Shown here: piece after piece, positions 1-10,535 of the stretch
Position numbering within the stretch: position 1 is the first letter of the stretch
Layout: every line of letters starts with the position of its first letter
Source of the DNA: Alligator mississippiensis
Lineage: Eukaryota > Chordata > Crocodylia > Alligatoridae
Assembly (NCBI RefSeq): GCF_030867095.1
Contig: NC_081829.1
Span: 92,899,261-92,963,260, forward strand
Direction of reading: 5' to 3'
Length of the DNA: 64,000 nucleotides
Notes under the pieces: model-generated
Databases searched by the model: none
What the model saw: only the letters and a program-made list of their open reading frames with translations
Told to the model about the DNA's origin: nothing
Made by a program: the position numbers and the translations under genes

Positions 1-2480
1 ACGTGAACAACCCATGACATCATGTCTTCTAGCACTGTGTCATTGTAGATACTACCGAGATGGAATATTCAGTTTCCCCATCACAAAGGGGCCTATAGTA
101 CCTAAGATGCTTGATTGACTGTTAAATGAATGCCAGGCACTTAGTTCTCTGCAGCACGTCATGATTAATTCATCTCCTACCCACAACCTGCTGCAAACGG
201 TGTATTGGGCTCCATTCACGAACTTAAAAAGACCCGAGAAGTGCTCCTTCTACTTACAGTTGTGTTTCTCCTTAGAAGGTCACAAAATATACCATAGCTG
301 CAGGTGGTCTTATATAAACAAATCAATCCAGCCGGAGTTCAAGACTCAGCAAAATGATATTGTCAAGTGATCGTTTTGCTGAACTAGTCGGATGCCTATG
401 AAACATCTGCAAATGCTAAATTTAAAATACAAATAAAGCCCAAAGTTGGAAACGCCTCCTTTTTTTTTTGATGAAAACATTGTTTCGTGAAACAGCGTCT
501 CTTGTCCAAAGTAAATCTAATTTTGAGTGTGGCTGAATGTGGTAGACTCCAATACTGCATGGAAAACTGCTCCAGGATTGCAGAACAAGATGCAAGGGCT
601 CACTTATCTGGTTCTGATTCTTGTGTCAGGGCTTTAACCAGCCCCACTGCTAGGCAGAGCAAAGCGGGCTGTGGGGAAGCAATAAAAACAAGTTGCTGGT
701 TCAGGATCCTTCCTTTGCAAACTATGAAGCCCAAAGAAAAAGGAGGAAAAATAAAATCCTAGCCATTATTTATTCAGAATTTGGCTGAGACTTTAGGCCC
801 AGTCCTGAGCTAAGTCCACATATTGTATCATCCCTGGGAAGAGTGTATACAGGCATCATATCATGGGGTGCTCCTCTAGCATTGAAATCTGCCCTGCTTC
901 TCCCTGGCTCCAGGGGGGTAATTACTGGCGGAGGAGAACGGGAGGAAATGAATGCTCTGTTTGACCCTCAGGCTCTCTCTCATGTTAGTTCAGTGGTGCT
1001 GGTTATCACCGGAGTCGATTCACTGCCCAACTCAAGGAGGAAGAAAAGGATTAGACCACAGGGTGAGCACAGGATGGGACCAGAGGGTGACAGAGAGAGT
1101 CAAGAAGTCATTGGGGAGGATGAAGAAACTGGATGGAAAGGGCTGTGAGGAGAGAGAGGCAAATGATAACTTGGCAGTCCCCCAGGGGTAAGGAAGGGAG
1201 TCAGGAGAGTCTTTTTCTGCAGGTGCCACCAGCAGCCTTTTATTTTGGTTTGAGTAGCAGTCACAAGACACGTTGAACCCCCAAATGATCCCATGCAAAT
1301 CAGTGGGGTGAATGCTCCTTAAAAAAAAATTTTTTTTTTAAATGTAAAAAAGGACTTTTTAAGTCAAGATCCTCTCCCCCCATCCTTTTCCTTCTTCTTT
1401 TCACCTGGCTTCTAATTCTTAAATGCTCGAGGCTGGCAAATGAAGTGACTTTGCTTGCTTCAGTACATCCGTTGCTTTAAATAGTTCAGCACAAGCGGGA
1501 TTTTCTGCTGCTCAGGAGAGACCGTGCATTGAAACAGCAGGTGGTGTTGCAGGTTAGGACTGGAGAAACTTGCACGGCTCCTGCCTGAACAATGTCTGGC
1601 TCTAACCACTGCTAATAGTCTCCACGGCCTCATCCGTGCTACGGCTTGATCTGTGCTAGTGCTCACAGCTGCGCTGCGTTCAGAACCATCATCAGAGGTT
1701 TCCTGGCATGGTTTCACTCTCCAGCCTTGCAGACTGGGATTTCTGTAACAATTGTGTTAGCCGAAATCATGCTATTGACTTCCCCGCTGGGTAATCTATT
1801 GTGTAATTGGCTTATGCATTTATAGCGTTGCTTAAAGTCGCAGTAGGTGTGGACACAACCGGCTTTGAAAAGCAGTTTCAAACACCGTTACAAGCCCTGC
1901 TCGTCCTATCCGCAATAGGCCGCTTTTGGAAAGATATTTCCCACTGTTCCCAGCACTGACAGAAGCGACAGTATGGATAAGATAATGGTGGCCTCTGGCA
2001 TTTTTACAACGACGCCGTGCAGTGATTTAGGCAGCACATAGCCAGGACTTGAGCCACGACGTAGCTCAAGCAGGCTTGTGTGATGGGTTTCTAGTGCCTT
2101 CGTTGTAGCAGGGAAAACATTTCAGAGCAAAGACTGATGCAAATACAGCCACTGGAGTGAGGAAGAATGGCCTGGTGGTTAGAGTACCAAAACTGAAGAT
2201 ATGTGGGCTTTAAACGCTGGGTTTTCTCTTTATTAGTCACCTTCATGTTGCAATGCTGATAAAAAGCTGCCTTTACTCCCACATTTTATCCTGGTTCATT
2301 TAGGGAGAGGAGGAGGGAGGATTGTGGGGAATCATCCGAGTCCCGAGGGCTCCGATCTCTTCTGGGGCTCCTAGCCACCACAGTAATGAGCACATTACAA
2401 TAAGAACAATGTGAAGAAAGTTTTTGTTTTGGAGGGGGTTTTTTCCCCCAACTATGGGTACCTCTCGGACAGGGGTAGTT
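1..2480. other. Unique non-coding stretch
   Basis: No gene is recognised. Reading frames are short and lack family motifs. The part near 1740-1990 has AT-rich homeobox-like words and several preserved CpGs and could be a regulatory element, but nothing in the sequence proves it. A homopolymer A/T run lies near 1320-1340. A weak MIR-like 5' motif is seen near 2166-2185 but is too short to call. Confidence 0.5.
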
Positions 2481-2720
2481 CACTATGTCAGTCTGAAGTC
2501 AGTCATAAGGCAGGGTAGGTACGAACCTTTATAGACCAACTAAACAAGAGACAGAGAGATATACAGGGTCTTCATAAAGTCCTTGTGCACTTTTAAACTT
2601 GAATAACTTAGGCTGTGCACAAGGACTTTATGAAGACCCTGTATACAGGTAGAGAGTGAGAGCATAAGCTTTCATAAACCCAAATTCACGTCATCAGATG
2701 CTGTGAAAGGACAGCCTAGA
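2481..2720 (-). repeat. SINE-like reptilian repeat, split by a MITE
   Basis: The left part reads like a retroposon common in reptile genomes from memory: a TCAGTCTGAAGTC segment, then CTTTATAGACCAACTAAA. The right part continues with AAGCTTTCATAAACC and TCATCAGATG. A hairpin MITE at 2560-2645 separates the two halves. The same signature occurs at 35905-35990 and 38785-38885 in this orientation and at 52215-52310 in the opposite one. I cannot name the family securely. Confidence 0.55.
2560..2645. mobile_element. Mariner-type hairpin MITE
   Basis: Two perfectly complementary 31-bp arms (2560-2590 and 2615-2645) flank a 24-nt loop, so the element is almost all terminal repeat. The arms begin TACAGGGTCTTCATAAAGTC. 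TA dinucleotides lie at both outer edges, as expected for Tc1/mariner insertion at TA. The element sits inside a SINE-like repeat. The absence of any mismatch between the arms suggests either a recent insertion or gene-conversion-like upkeep. It has the size and shape of the human MADE1 class, which gave rise to some microRNAs; a similar role here is inference. Confidence 0.85.
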
Positions 2721-4289
2721 GCACCATCGCTGTTATCACCTCTAACTTTTACATGGCACTTCTACTGGTTGATCAATAATTCACCCATTCCTCCTTCCCA
2801 AATACCGAACCAATTAGCAACGCATATATGAATTATCTGGAATGGTCATGGAATAATAAGTTCCTATTACTGTCTCCCAGCATACCACCTGTGCAACTTC
2901 GAGAGATGTGCAATTAAGGTATAGTACAATACAGAAATACATACATGCTAATGCTATATTCAGAGTGGGACAAAGCAGCAATTTTATTTGCTAATACATC
3001 TTTTCTGCTTTAGAAAGGAAGTAATGAACATTAAATGACCCATTCATTTGCCTAAGAACTGCTGAAAAGCACTGCACAATCAATACAAAAGATGATCATT
3101 TTTACGCATCAGATAATCTTATCTACAAGGTTAAGATAATATTATGTTAATGTATCCTTGTATTATCTTGCAAGCTTTTGACTCCTTTGAGCAGGATTCA
3201 TTTAGTTTTAGCAACGTGAGAGCATGTTGTCTCTTGGACGACTGTTTCAATTGTGCTCTACAGGCTTAATTTTTTTGCACTTGAACAAGTGCAGTAAACA
3301 CTAGTGAAAACACAGCGTAGGCAAATATCGCACTTAACCTACCGTAGCACCAAATGGATGTTCAGTGAAGAAAGACTCCATTGTTGCTGAAGTATCTCTC
3401 TCAAAGTCAATTCTGGGTACTTGTTGTGAATAACAACTAAACAGAAATGATAATACAGATTCTAATATCCCACCTTCAACCCATTCAAACATAGGCCCAG
3501 AAGGCATTGAAGGAATACTGTTCATGCACGTTCATGCTGCTCATTCAAAAAGGGAATGAAAGATTTGCTTTTGAGTGTGGTCCTCTTCTGCAGAGGACTA
3601 TCCAGCCTGCAAACTGAATGAAGCATGGATTGATTAAACCAGGCTTTGTTCCCTTCTACTTATGCAAGAGCAACATAGCCAGGGTGTCGTAGGGTTTCTC
3701 CACAGTGTGTTTTGGACTGTACCCAGAGCCTTCAAGTACTTACATGGTGGCTGCATAATATTGTACATTTAGAAGTCCCCACATACTCATTTGCCTCCCT
3801 AACTACAGCCAAAAGGCTTTTTATGGTCTGTTGGGTCAAAAAGCATCTTTTTAAAACGTCCCTCCGCACAGGTAGGTTCACTATGCCTCACCAGGTCCAG
3901 CAAAGTCTTTCCAGCTCACCAGATAAATAAAATACCTTAAAAAGTCTCTGAGTTACCTTAAGAGATGGTCTACAGCATTTTCCTTCCTTCCCACCTGTGT
4001 CAATGGCAGAGGTAGGAGGTGGGCAGCTGGCGTTTGAAGTTGGGATATTTAACTAACTTGGTCCTTTCAATCTGCCCACATCTAATGGGCTTTTATGAGA
4101 ACTAGTAACTGGGCTTTACTAACACTTTTTCTGCTACTACCATTGGCGATTGCTAAAGAATGTGAAAGGCGTCAGTGAGTGATCACATAGATCATAAACC
4201 AGGTTCAGTAGATCAAATTCAGCTCCAGTATTGGTGAATTAAATTAATGGAGCTGGAATCACTTGCACGAGTCGGGGAGAGGTGATTCA
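2721..4289. other. Unique non-coding stretch
   Basis: AT-rich sequence with no recognisable gene. Frames are short and unrelated to known families. No clear repeat was recognised. Confidence 0.5.
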
Positions 4290-4690
4290 TTGATGCCTAG
4301 TTGGGAGCAGATATCAAATGTGGTTCCCAGGGGTCTGTTTTGGTTCCAGTACTGTTCAACATCTCCAGGAATGATTTGGATGATGGGATTACATGAACAT
4401 TTAGCAAATTTGCAGATAACACCAAGTAGGGTGGAGTTGCAGCTACTTTGGGGGGGGGGGGGCTAGAATCCAGAATGACCTGGGTAGACTGGAAAAAAGG
4501 TAAGATAAAGGTTCAACAAGGACAAGTTCAAAATCCCACACATGGTGTGAAATCATTGTTTGCACAAATACAGGTGCACACATAGGCTTCAGTACTGCTG
4601 AGAAAGATCTGGGGGTTACAGTGGACCATAAGCAGAATATGAGCCAGCAGTGTGCCCTTGTTGCAAAATAAATGAAAAATGAAAAACATA
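4290..4690 (+). pseudogene. CR1 LINE ORF2 (reverse transcriptase) fossil
   Basis: In broken frames the plus strand reads like the CR1 reverse-transcriptase core. First comes a GSQGSVLVPVLFN segment near 4321. Next is NDLDDGI, then FADNTK at 4409-4426, where the catalytic FADD motif has become FADN. After that comes LGVTVDHKQNMSQQCALVAK near 4610-4670. Stop codons and small shifts interrupt the frame, and a run of 13 G at 4450-4462 lies within it. The copy ends at an ILG motif where a MITE starts. It encodes nothing functional. Confidence 0.85.
4450..4462 (+). repeat. Poly-G run (13)
   Basis: A homopolymer of 13 G lies inside the CR1 fossil. It is likely to vary in length and could be mis-sized in assembly. 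Confidence 0.9.
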
Positions 4691-4692
4691 CT

Positions 4693-5047
4693 GGGCACGT
4701 CTAGACAGGCATTTACTCCAGCCTAGATTTACTGTGCAGTAAGGTACTGCACAGTGGGAGCATCTACATGTGCCTCTCACAGCACAGTTGTTACTGTACC
4801 ATCATTTGGTACTTGCCTTAGAAAGTACTAAATGATGGCACAGTAACAGCCATTACTGGACCATCCTGGTGGCACAGAGTTATTTTTAGCAGCTAAGTCA
4901 CCATAGCGATGCACTATAGCGAGGAGGTTCATTGATACAGCTATGTAGCATCAGCATCATGGTTTGTGCTGCACCATTGTAGTCACGTGTAGCATCACAT
5001 GTCAATGCATCTAGTAAGGGGTTTTGGGTAGCTGTCTACACGTTCAG
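4693..5047. mobile_element. GTCTACA-end MITE, Chompy-like
   Basis: The left end, GGGCACGTCTAGACAGGC, is the inverted match of the right end, which reads GCTGTCTACACGTTC on the plus strand. The interior holds a strong hairpin with arms 4790-4813 and 4824-4847 (22 of 24 pairs) and a 10-nt loop. It encodes nothing. The element interrupts a CR1 fossil. A relative lies at 25854-26100. The ends and the internal hairpin resemble, from memory, the crocodilian Chompy MITE-like family; this name is a best guess. Confidence 0.7.
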
Positions 5048-5563
5048 GGATTAGGGAGAAAATTTGCTGCCAGGTCCCTGCAGCCCTGCAATGGGCCCCT
5101 GTGGCTCCCAAGGGGAGCTCCAGGCTCTGGCTGAAGCTGCCATCACTCAGCAGCCCTCTTTAGAAGCAGCCCTTCTCCCTGCTCTCTGGCCAGGCCCTTC
5201 CCTGCACAGGACCAGCATGCCCAGCACAGCAGCAGCATACAGCAGCTCCCTGCTTGCCCACTCTGCCTGCCCATGCTAGGGCTGCTCCAGCCCCTGCCCC
5301 TGGCAGCAACGACCAGTGCCCCATGCTCCTGCTGGCCATGGTGCTAGCCTTGCTGGTCCCAGCAGACCCCCCCATCCAGGCCATAGGAGAGCTGCACACC
5401 TACCAGTAGGGCCAGGGCACCAGGTGCGGGAGGCTCTGGCCAGCCACCTCCTCCTGCACTCCCTGCTCTAGCTGGCCTACACCGCTGCCCAAGGACCCCT
5501 TCACCCCCTCCCCCACCCACTCCCTGCACCACACTCACTGCAGACACGTCAGAAGAACAAGTC

Positions 5564-5569
5564 TTTATT
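5564..5569 (-). promoter_or_regulatory. Polyadenylation signal (minus strand)
   Basis: AATAAA on the minus strand, about 250 bases beyond the end of the minus-strand reading frame at 5823 and followed by GT-rich sequence. It fits the 3' end of a leftward transcript. Confidence 0.4.
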
Positions 5570-5822
5570 TCCCTCACATACAACAGACCCCTTTGGCCCT
5601 TCCCTCCCTAACACAGAGCCTCTCCACCACCCACCCCACCCTCCAACAACTAAAAAACCTCTTTCCCATGGAAACTATTTATAAGGTGTGTTTTTTGTGG
5701 AGTCTCAGCCATGGGGTGGAGACATCTAAGAGGCAGAGCCCAGGGACAGGTGGCCAGCACCGCAGCCTCTGGCTGTTCACCCATGGGTTTGCACATTGCA
5801 GTGACTCCAGCAGGTGGGGGGC

Positions 5823-6278
5823 TCACCCAGGGGTGATGGTGCTCATTGCTCTTCTGGGGCAGGTGGCTCCCCCTCCAGCTGGTGGACAGCAAGGCTGACA
5901 TCCAGTCCTGACACTGCCTTGGGAAGCTCTGGCTCCATGCCTGCATGGAGCCAAGGTGAGCAGCAGGCCTGGGCCCAAGTGGGTGGTGGTGGACCTGGAG
6001 CAGGGTCTGGGAGGTGGCAGGAGGCAGCAGAGGACCTCCTCCCAGGCCCAGGTGGGAGCTTGCTGTGGGGTGGTGGCTGGCTGCCAGGAGGCCTGCAGTG
6101 CTAGACATGGGGGCCAGGCAGCAGCAGACACAAATGAGACTGCCAGACCCAGGATGGTGTCCAGGGTCCGATGGTCATCATCCTTCACCTGCACTTCCTG
6201 GCGCATGATGGCATTCTGCTTCTGCAGGACCTGTACTCGTTCCCGCTCTGGGGCCTGGAGATCAACCCAGAACTCCAA
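5823..6278 (-). pseudogene. Unrecognised reading frame with coiled-coil-like N-terminal part
   Basis: A 151-codon minus-strand frame. Residues about 8-45 are rich in charged heptad-like sequence (LQAPERERVQVLQKQNAIM, then QEVQVKDDDHRTL), like the leucine-rich tail that follows the DNA-binding domain in some MYB/SANT-like or zinc-finger proteins derived from transposons. The rest is proline- and histidine-rich low-complexity sequence. An upstream minus-strand frame (6330-6824) ends FQMYWLHQRCTMDRILLLQQ and may belong to the same decayed protein. No DNA-binding or catalytic domain is visible. A real short exon is possible; a fragment of a repeat-borne gene is more likely. Confidence 0.3.
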
Positions 6279-6502
6279 GTCCTCTACCTACCACCTCTCC
6301 TCCTGGACTGGGTCCTCCTCCTGCCAGGGCTAGGCAGTCTTCTCCTGCTTCTTGGCTACTGCCACCAGCTGCTGGAGGAGGAGGATTCTGTCCATGGTGC
6401 ACCTTTGGTGCAGCCAGTACATCTGGAAGGCCCTGGCAGTGGGTGGTGATGTCCCTGAGCCAGCATCCCCACTGACTACTCTGGCCTCTCCCCGACATCC
6501 AG

Positions 6503-6629
6503 ATGCTGGGTCTGCAGAGCCAGGAGACAGAAGCCTTTTTGAGAGTTTGCAACATTTCAGAGATAAGATGCTCTGCACCAGGGTCCATGCACTGCCTGGC
6601 CTCAGATGGGGTGTCAGCCAAGGACCATG
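6503..6629 (+). other. Candidate exon, GC-rich block
   Basis: A pyrimidine-rich tract and CAG (acceptor at 6501-6502) precede 127 bases that are fully open in one frame, beginning ATGCTGGGTCTGCAG. They end in CCATG followed by GTAAGTTGGG (donor at 6630). The open frame contains QSQETEAFLRVCNISEI, faintly like the start of MYB/SANT-like domains. A 120-nt intron would run to a TTTCCCAG acceptor at 6748-6749. Function unknown; the splice prediction is by eye. Confidence 0.35.
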
Positions 6630-6940
6630 GTAAGTTGGGTGGGCAGGCCTGGGCTCAGGCAGTTGCCAGTTGAGCTCCCCATCCCCCGTATATTCCTCTG
6701 GGGCTGGCAGGCTGCTGGGTGCTGGCCACAGGCAGTCTGCCTTTCCCAGCCCATTCCCAGGGTGATACAGGCCAGGCTCCTGGCAGTGCCTGCTGCCATC
6801 GCTCCAGACCCTGCTCCCTGCCACTCTCTACCTGAAAGCCACCTGTTCTGCTGCCAAGCTCATGGTGCCTTGGCTCAAGGCATGTGGGGCTCCTGGACAA
6901 CTGGGATGAGGACCTGGCCATGTCTCTGCCTTCCCCACAG

Positions 6941-7288
6941 GGGGCTTCTCCAGGGAGGTGCCCCAGGGCCAGTCTCCTGCCACACCATCACTGCGCCCCG
7001 AGTGTGCTCCTGCTGCACATGCCCTGGGCAGTGTGCAATGAGCTGTTTGTACAGGTGGAAGGGTGCTCAACCCACTATGCCCTGCTGCTGCTGTTCCTCA
7101 TGGTGCCCCAGGCACACCTGCACTCCTGGTTTCAGACCCTGAGCTTCGACGGCATGGAGAGCAGTCCCAGGCTGCCCCACAACCTCTGCCACTGCCTGAA
7201 GAGCTACCTGTGGCAGTGCTACATGTTCCTGCCCCCCGCTGCTGAAGAGTACATTGCCACCGGCGTCAACACCTTCCTCAGGGCGTGA
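6941..7288 (+). CDS. Candidate terminal exon, unknown protein
   Basis: A TTCCCCACAG acceptor at 6931-6940 opens a frame that runs to TGA at 7286-7288. Its second half is hydrophobic and leucine- and histidine-rich (for example HYALLLLFLMVPQAHLHSWF), then ends with AAEEYIATGVNTFLRA. A short 3' region follows, with AATAAA at 7329-7334 and GT-rich sequence after it. This combination of acceptor, open frame, stop and polyadenylation signal is what a last exon looks like. The frame also extends upstream of the acceptor to 6884 without a stop, so the true boundary is uncertain. I do not recognise the protein. It may be a pseudogene or part of a repeat family. Confidence 0.3.
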   Translation, partial: GASPGRCPRASLLPHHHCAPSVLLLHMPWAVCNELFVQVEGCSTHYALLLLFLMVPQAHLHSWFQTLSFDGMESSPRLPHNLCHCLKSYLWQCYMFLPPAAEEYIATGVNTFLRA

Positions 7289-7328
7289 GAGGCCCAGGAC
7301 CTCCTAGCTATGGAGGCATGGGCTGCTC

Positions 7329-7334
7329 AATAAA
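7329..7334 (+). promoter_or_regulatory. Polyadenylation signal (plus strand)
   Basis: AATAAA lies 41 bases after the stop of the terminal frame and is followed by a GT-rich stretch (TTTTGCCCTGTGTCCC), the usual downstream element for cleavage and polyadenylation. Confidence 0.45.
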
Positions 7335-7904
7335 GTTTTGCCCTGTGTCCCACCCCTCTGTGTGCTGGGGGGAGGGTGGGGGTCCTGGGGCCAGGGGAGT
7401 GCCACCAGTCAGGCAGGGAGTGGGGGCATGGGCAGGGGCCAGGGCTTGGCCCTCACTCCTAGTGCAGGGTTAATGGTTTGTTGTGGTCCCTCCTCATCAG
7501 TGATGGCATGCAGCTATGCCCAGTGTCCTGGGCTTGTGGTGCACGGTGTGCAGGCGCCCAGCAGGGGGCCCCTCCCTGGGAGGAGCTCGCACTGCTGATA
7601 GCCGTCAACTTAAAAATCACACCCCTGCCTAAAATTTATATTTTTGCTCCCTGTTGAGGCAAGACATATCCTAGATCTCTATACTGGCAGAGGTTAATAA
7701 TTTCTATAATTTGTCTGGTTTTTTAGCTTGTTTGTTCCATCCTCCTGATTGCTCTTTGTGTGAAGTCAGCTTCATTTTTCCTTCGTAGGGTCAATCAGTC
7801 AATCTGCCTGTGCAGCCCGTTCAAACAGCAACAGGGGAGGGAGAAATCATTTAAAAACTGGAAAATGAGGCTGGGGAGCCAAAGAAAGATTTTTTAAAAA
7901 TTGG

Positions 7905-8005
7905 CAGGGTACCTTAGTGTGTTATGATGGTCCTGTTCTGTGTTTGTACAGTGCCTAATACAATGGGGTCCTATTCCATGCTTGACAGTACTGCAATACA
8001 AATAA
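7905..8005 (+). repeat. SINE-like fossil (CORE-SINE or MIR-like 3' part)
   Basis: The text GTTCTGTGTTTGTACAGTGC, then CTAATACAATGGGGTCC and ACTGCAATACAAATAA, matches from memory a widely dispersed reptile and bird repeat tail. The copy is old and diverged. The family name is uncertain. Confidence 0.5.
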
Positions 8006-10394
8006 CACTACTAAGACAGTACTTTGAATTTATTTTTGCAAAACTAGTGGAGTATCAAGTTGACCAGGTCCCATTAATGTTCAATTTCCTGTCTTTCTAA
8101 GGTTTAGGATAGCTGAGTGTTGCCAGCTCTCAAAATTTTATCAAAAGTGCTCCAATATTTGGTGTTATTTTCTCGCTTGGTCCCAATCCCTGGAATCTGG
8201 GGATTATATGTGACTCTTAACTTTATTTTGTATAAAATGTAAATATCTAGATTATTTGGCTGTTAAAGCAAAGCTGGAAAATAAGGCCTGATTCCATCCA
8301 TCAGCTCAAAAAGCAATACATGAATAAATAAAAGCCATAAAGAATTATTTTTAAAACGATCATCATTTTTAAGGTCATCTCAGGATTCACGGGGTCAGCT
8401 GTGACTCCTCAAATTTGAACATTTGGAGTTGGCAATGCTGAGATTTTAGCTATGCAGGTAGTGTGGATGGATGAATGGATGAATGGAGAGAGGATGTGTA
8501 TAGGAAAAATTACAAAATGGGAGCCTAAAGTTGGGGTTTTAGCTGAGATCTGCACACCTATATAAGCAGCAAGGCTTTTAACACTGCTGAACAACCAACA
8601 GCTCTAATATAAAAGTGCTTAGTTTTGTAACACAGAAGAAGAGTTCTTATAGAAACAAGTTTGCAGCGCTGCTCTGAAACAGAAACAGAAGAAACAATCC
8701 TGGTTTAGCACCAAAATACATATTAACTATGTTTTTCATCTAGTATTGTGTCCTTTTCTTTATAAACAGGGAAAGTGTCTTGGCTATACACCATAGCACT
8801 GCAGAGGAGACACAGATACTACGCAAACAATGAGAGTAAATATTAGTTTGCAATTTTGTAATGAAACCTTTTTTGTTTTTAAATGCAAAATGACACTAAC
8901 TTTGTTTTACTTGAACTAGGCTGCAATCCTTTTTCAGAGACCCGGTGTGGTGCAGAAAAAGTAGAGAGGCCAGAGAAGATACATATCCTCCATACTGCCT
9001 ATAGGTAAAAGGAAAAAAACAAACATTGTTAAGAAAAAATAGTGGATCTTTTTTTTTTTTTAGTACAACAGCAATACCTCAACTCTGCCAAGGATCAAGT
9101 AATTCTGTAAGTCTGACGGCTCCTATCTGCAGGCAGTCTTAGTAGAACACGAGGTGTAATTGAGATGTGTATCTCTCAGGGGATACTTCCCATAAAATAA
9201 AGAATCTTAGCCAGTCTGAGCACAGATACAAGTCTCAGACTTTTTTTACTTCTGTTACAGTTTGGGTTGTTGAAAGAAAAGAAAGAAAGAAAGAATTTTT
9301 GCATTAAGTCCACTGCACTTTCCAAAATCAATCATGCACTGTGTGATATACCCAGCTAACTCACTCTCACGCTGCATTGTAATAGCAAAGTTATGGGCGG
9401 GGGGGTGTGGAATAAGACAGGGGATTAGCAACAATTCAGTTACCTACATCACGGCAGACTTTCCTTTCTGACTTCATGGGACTTATGCTTATACCTGGAC
9501 AAAAGGTTAAGTACTTAAGTTCTGATGCCTTTCACTGGTTTCAGTGGGCTTTGGATCGGGCTCTTGATCAGCAGAAATGGACACTTGACTTCCCCCAGAC
9601 TGGAGAACGGCAGTGAGGAGATCGTTCTTTTTGCAATGTGGCCACAGCCAAAAAACCATATGCATCACCTACCTCAAAAGGGGATGTCAAAGCAGGTGGT
9701 GCGAAAGAAATGAGCTGCACTGATTCCTGTAAGACAAATATACCAGTCCCCACTGGGGATGAAGCAACGTTCGAGCCTAAAAGCCTTCCAGCAATAACTG
9801 TGCTTCAGTGTTGTTACTGCACAATCCCAGCTGTAAGATGGAGGGGACCAAAGAGAATACTAGAAAGGAACTTTATTGAAATGAGGGGAAAAAACCCTGA
9901 CAATTGGAAGATTTGTTAAAATTAGTCCCAGTACACAAAAGCCACCAGTCTGATCTGCCCCAATTCAGTCCTAGGAGAGTTAAAGCTCTCATGCTGTGGA
10001 ATAAAAAGAGGTAGAGACAGATTAAGGCCAAAGTTTTTATAGGGCTCCATGGATCAAAACCACCTAATATCACTTAGAATAATACTGACATTTATTAGAG
10101 AGGGATTTTAAAGGACTATCCAGTGGAAAGGTAGAAAAAAACCCACCCCATGCTTCTAGCAAGTAAGAGATTGAAGTTATAGTTATGAAACTTGGATTTG
10201 GCCAAGCATGCTTAAGGGTGAAAGAAAGCTACGGGAGATAGATCAGACTATTTCTAAAGGTGCCAGCAAGAGGACATGTACTGTGATCCTGAGTCCTTGC
10301 AGCTAAAATGTCCAAAGGACTCATGTTGTGATCTACTGGTGCAAATCGATGGGTCAAAACTCATCCGTTCTCTTCCTACCTTTTCCAGTGAACA
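8006..10394. other. Unique non-coding stretch
   Basis: AT-rich DNA with short poly-T and GAAA runs (near 9050 and 9275). A short segment near 9525-9570 carries a TTTCAGTGGGCTTTGGATC word typical of very old dispersed repeats. No gene is recognised. Confidence 0.5.
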
Positions 10395-10535
10395 ACAGAG
10401 GTGATGTGCCTCGGTTTCCTCAACTCTAACACGTGTATGATAAAACTAAGCATGGGACTTTTCAGTGATATTGTGGAGCAAGTGCTTCTAAAGTGCTCTG
10501 AAGCTCCTGGTGAAGAGTGCTGTGTGAATTATTAC
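10395..10535 (+). repeat. MIR-type SINE fossil
   Basis: GTGCCTCGGTTTCCTCAACT followed by a downstream AAGTGCTCTGAAGCTC-like segment matches the MIR layout: a CCTCAGTTTCCTCATCTG core, then an AAGTGCTTTGA-like 3' part. Diverged. Confidence 0.6.

Larger units (their letters stand above)
5048..7600. other. GC-rich, CpG-poor gene-like block
   Basis: The base composition changes sharply at the MITE boundary and returns to AT-rich near 7610. CpG is scarce although G and C are abundant. Minus-strand reading frames run leftward to a polyadenylation signal at 5564-5569. Plus-strand exon-like pieces run rightward to AATAAA at 7329-7334. The two halves are therefore divergent. The block may be a transposon-borne gene pair, a decayed host gene, or a multi-copy repeat; no known protein was recognised. 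Confidence 0.45.
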
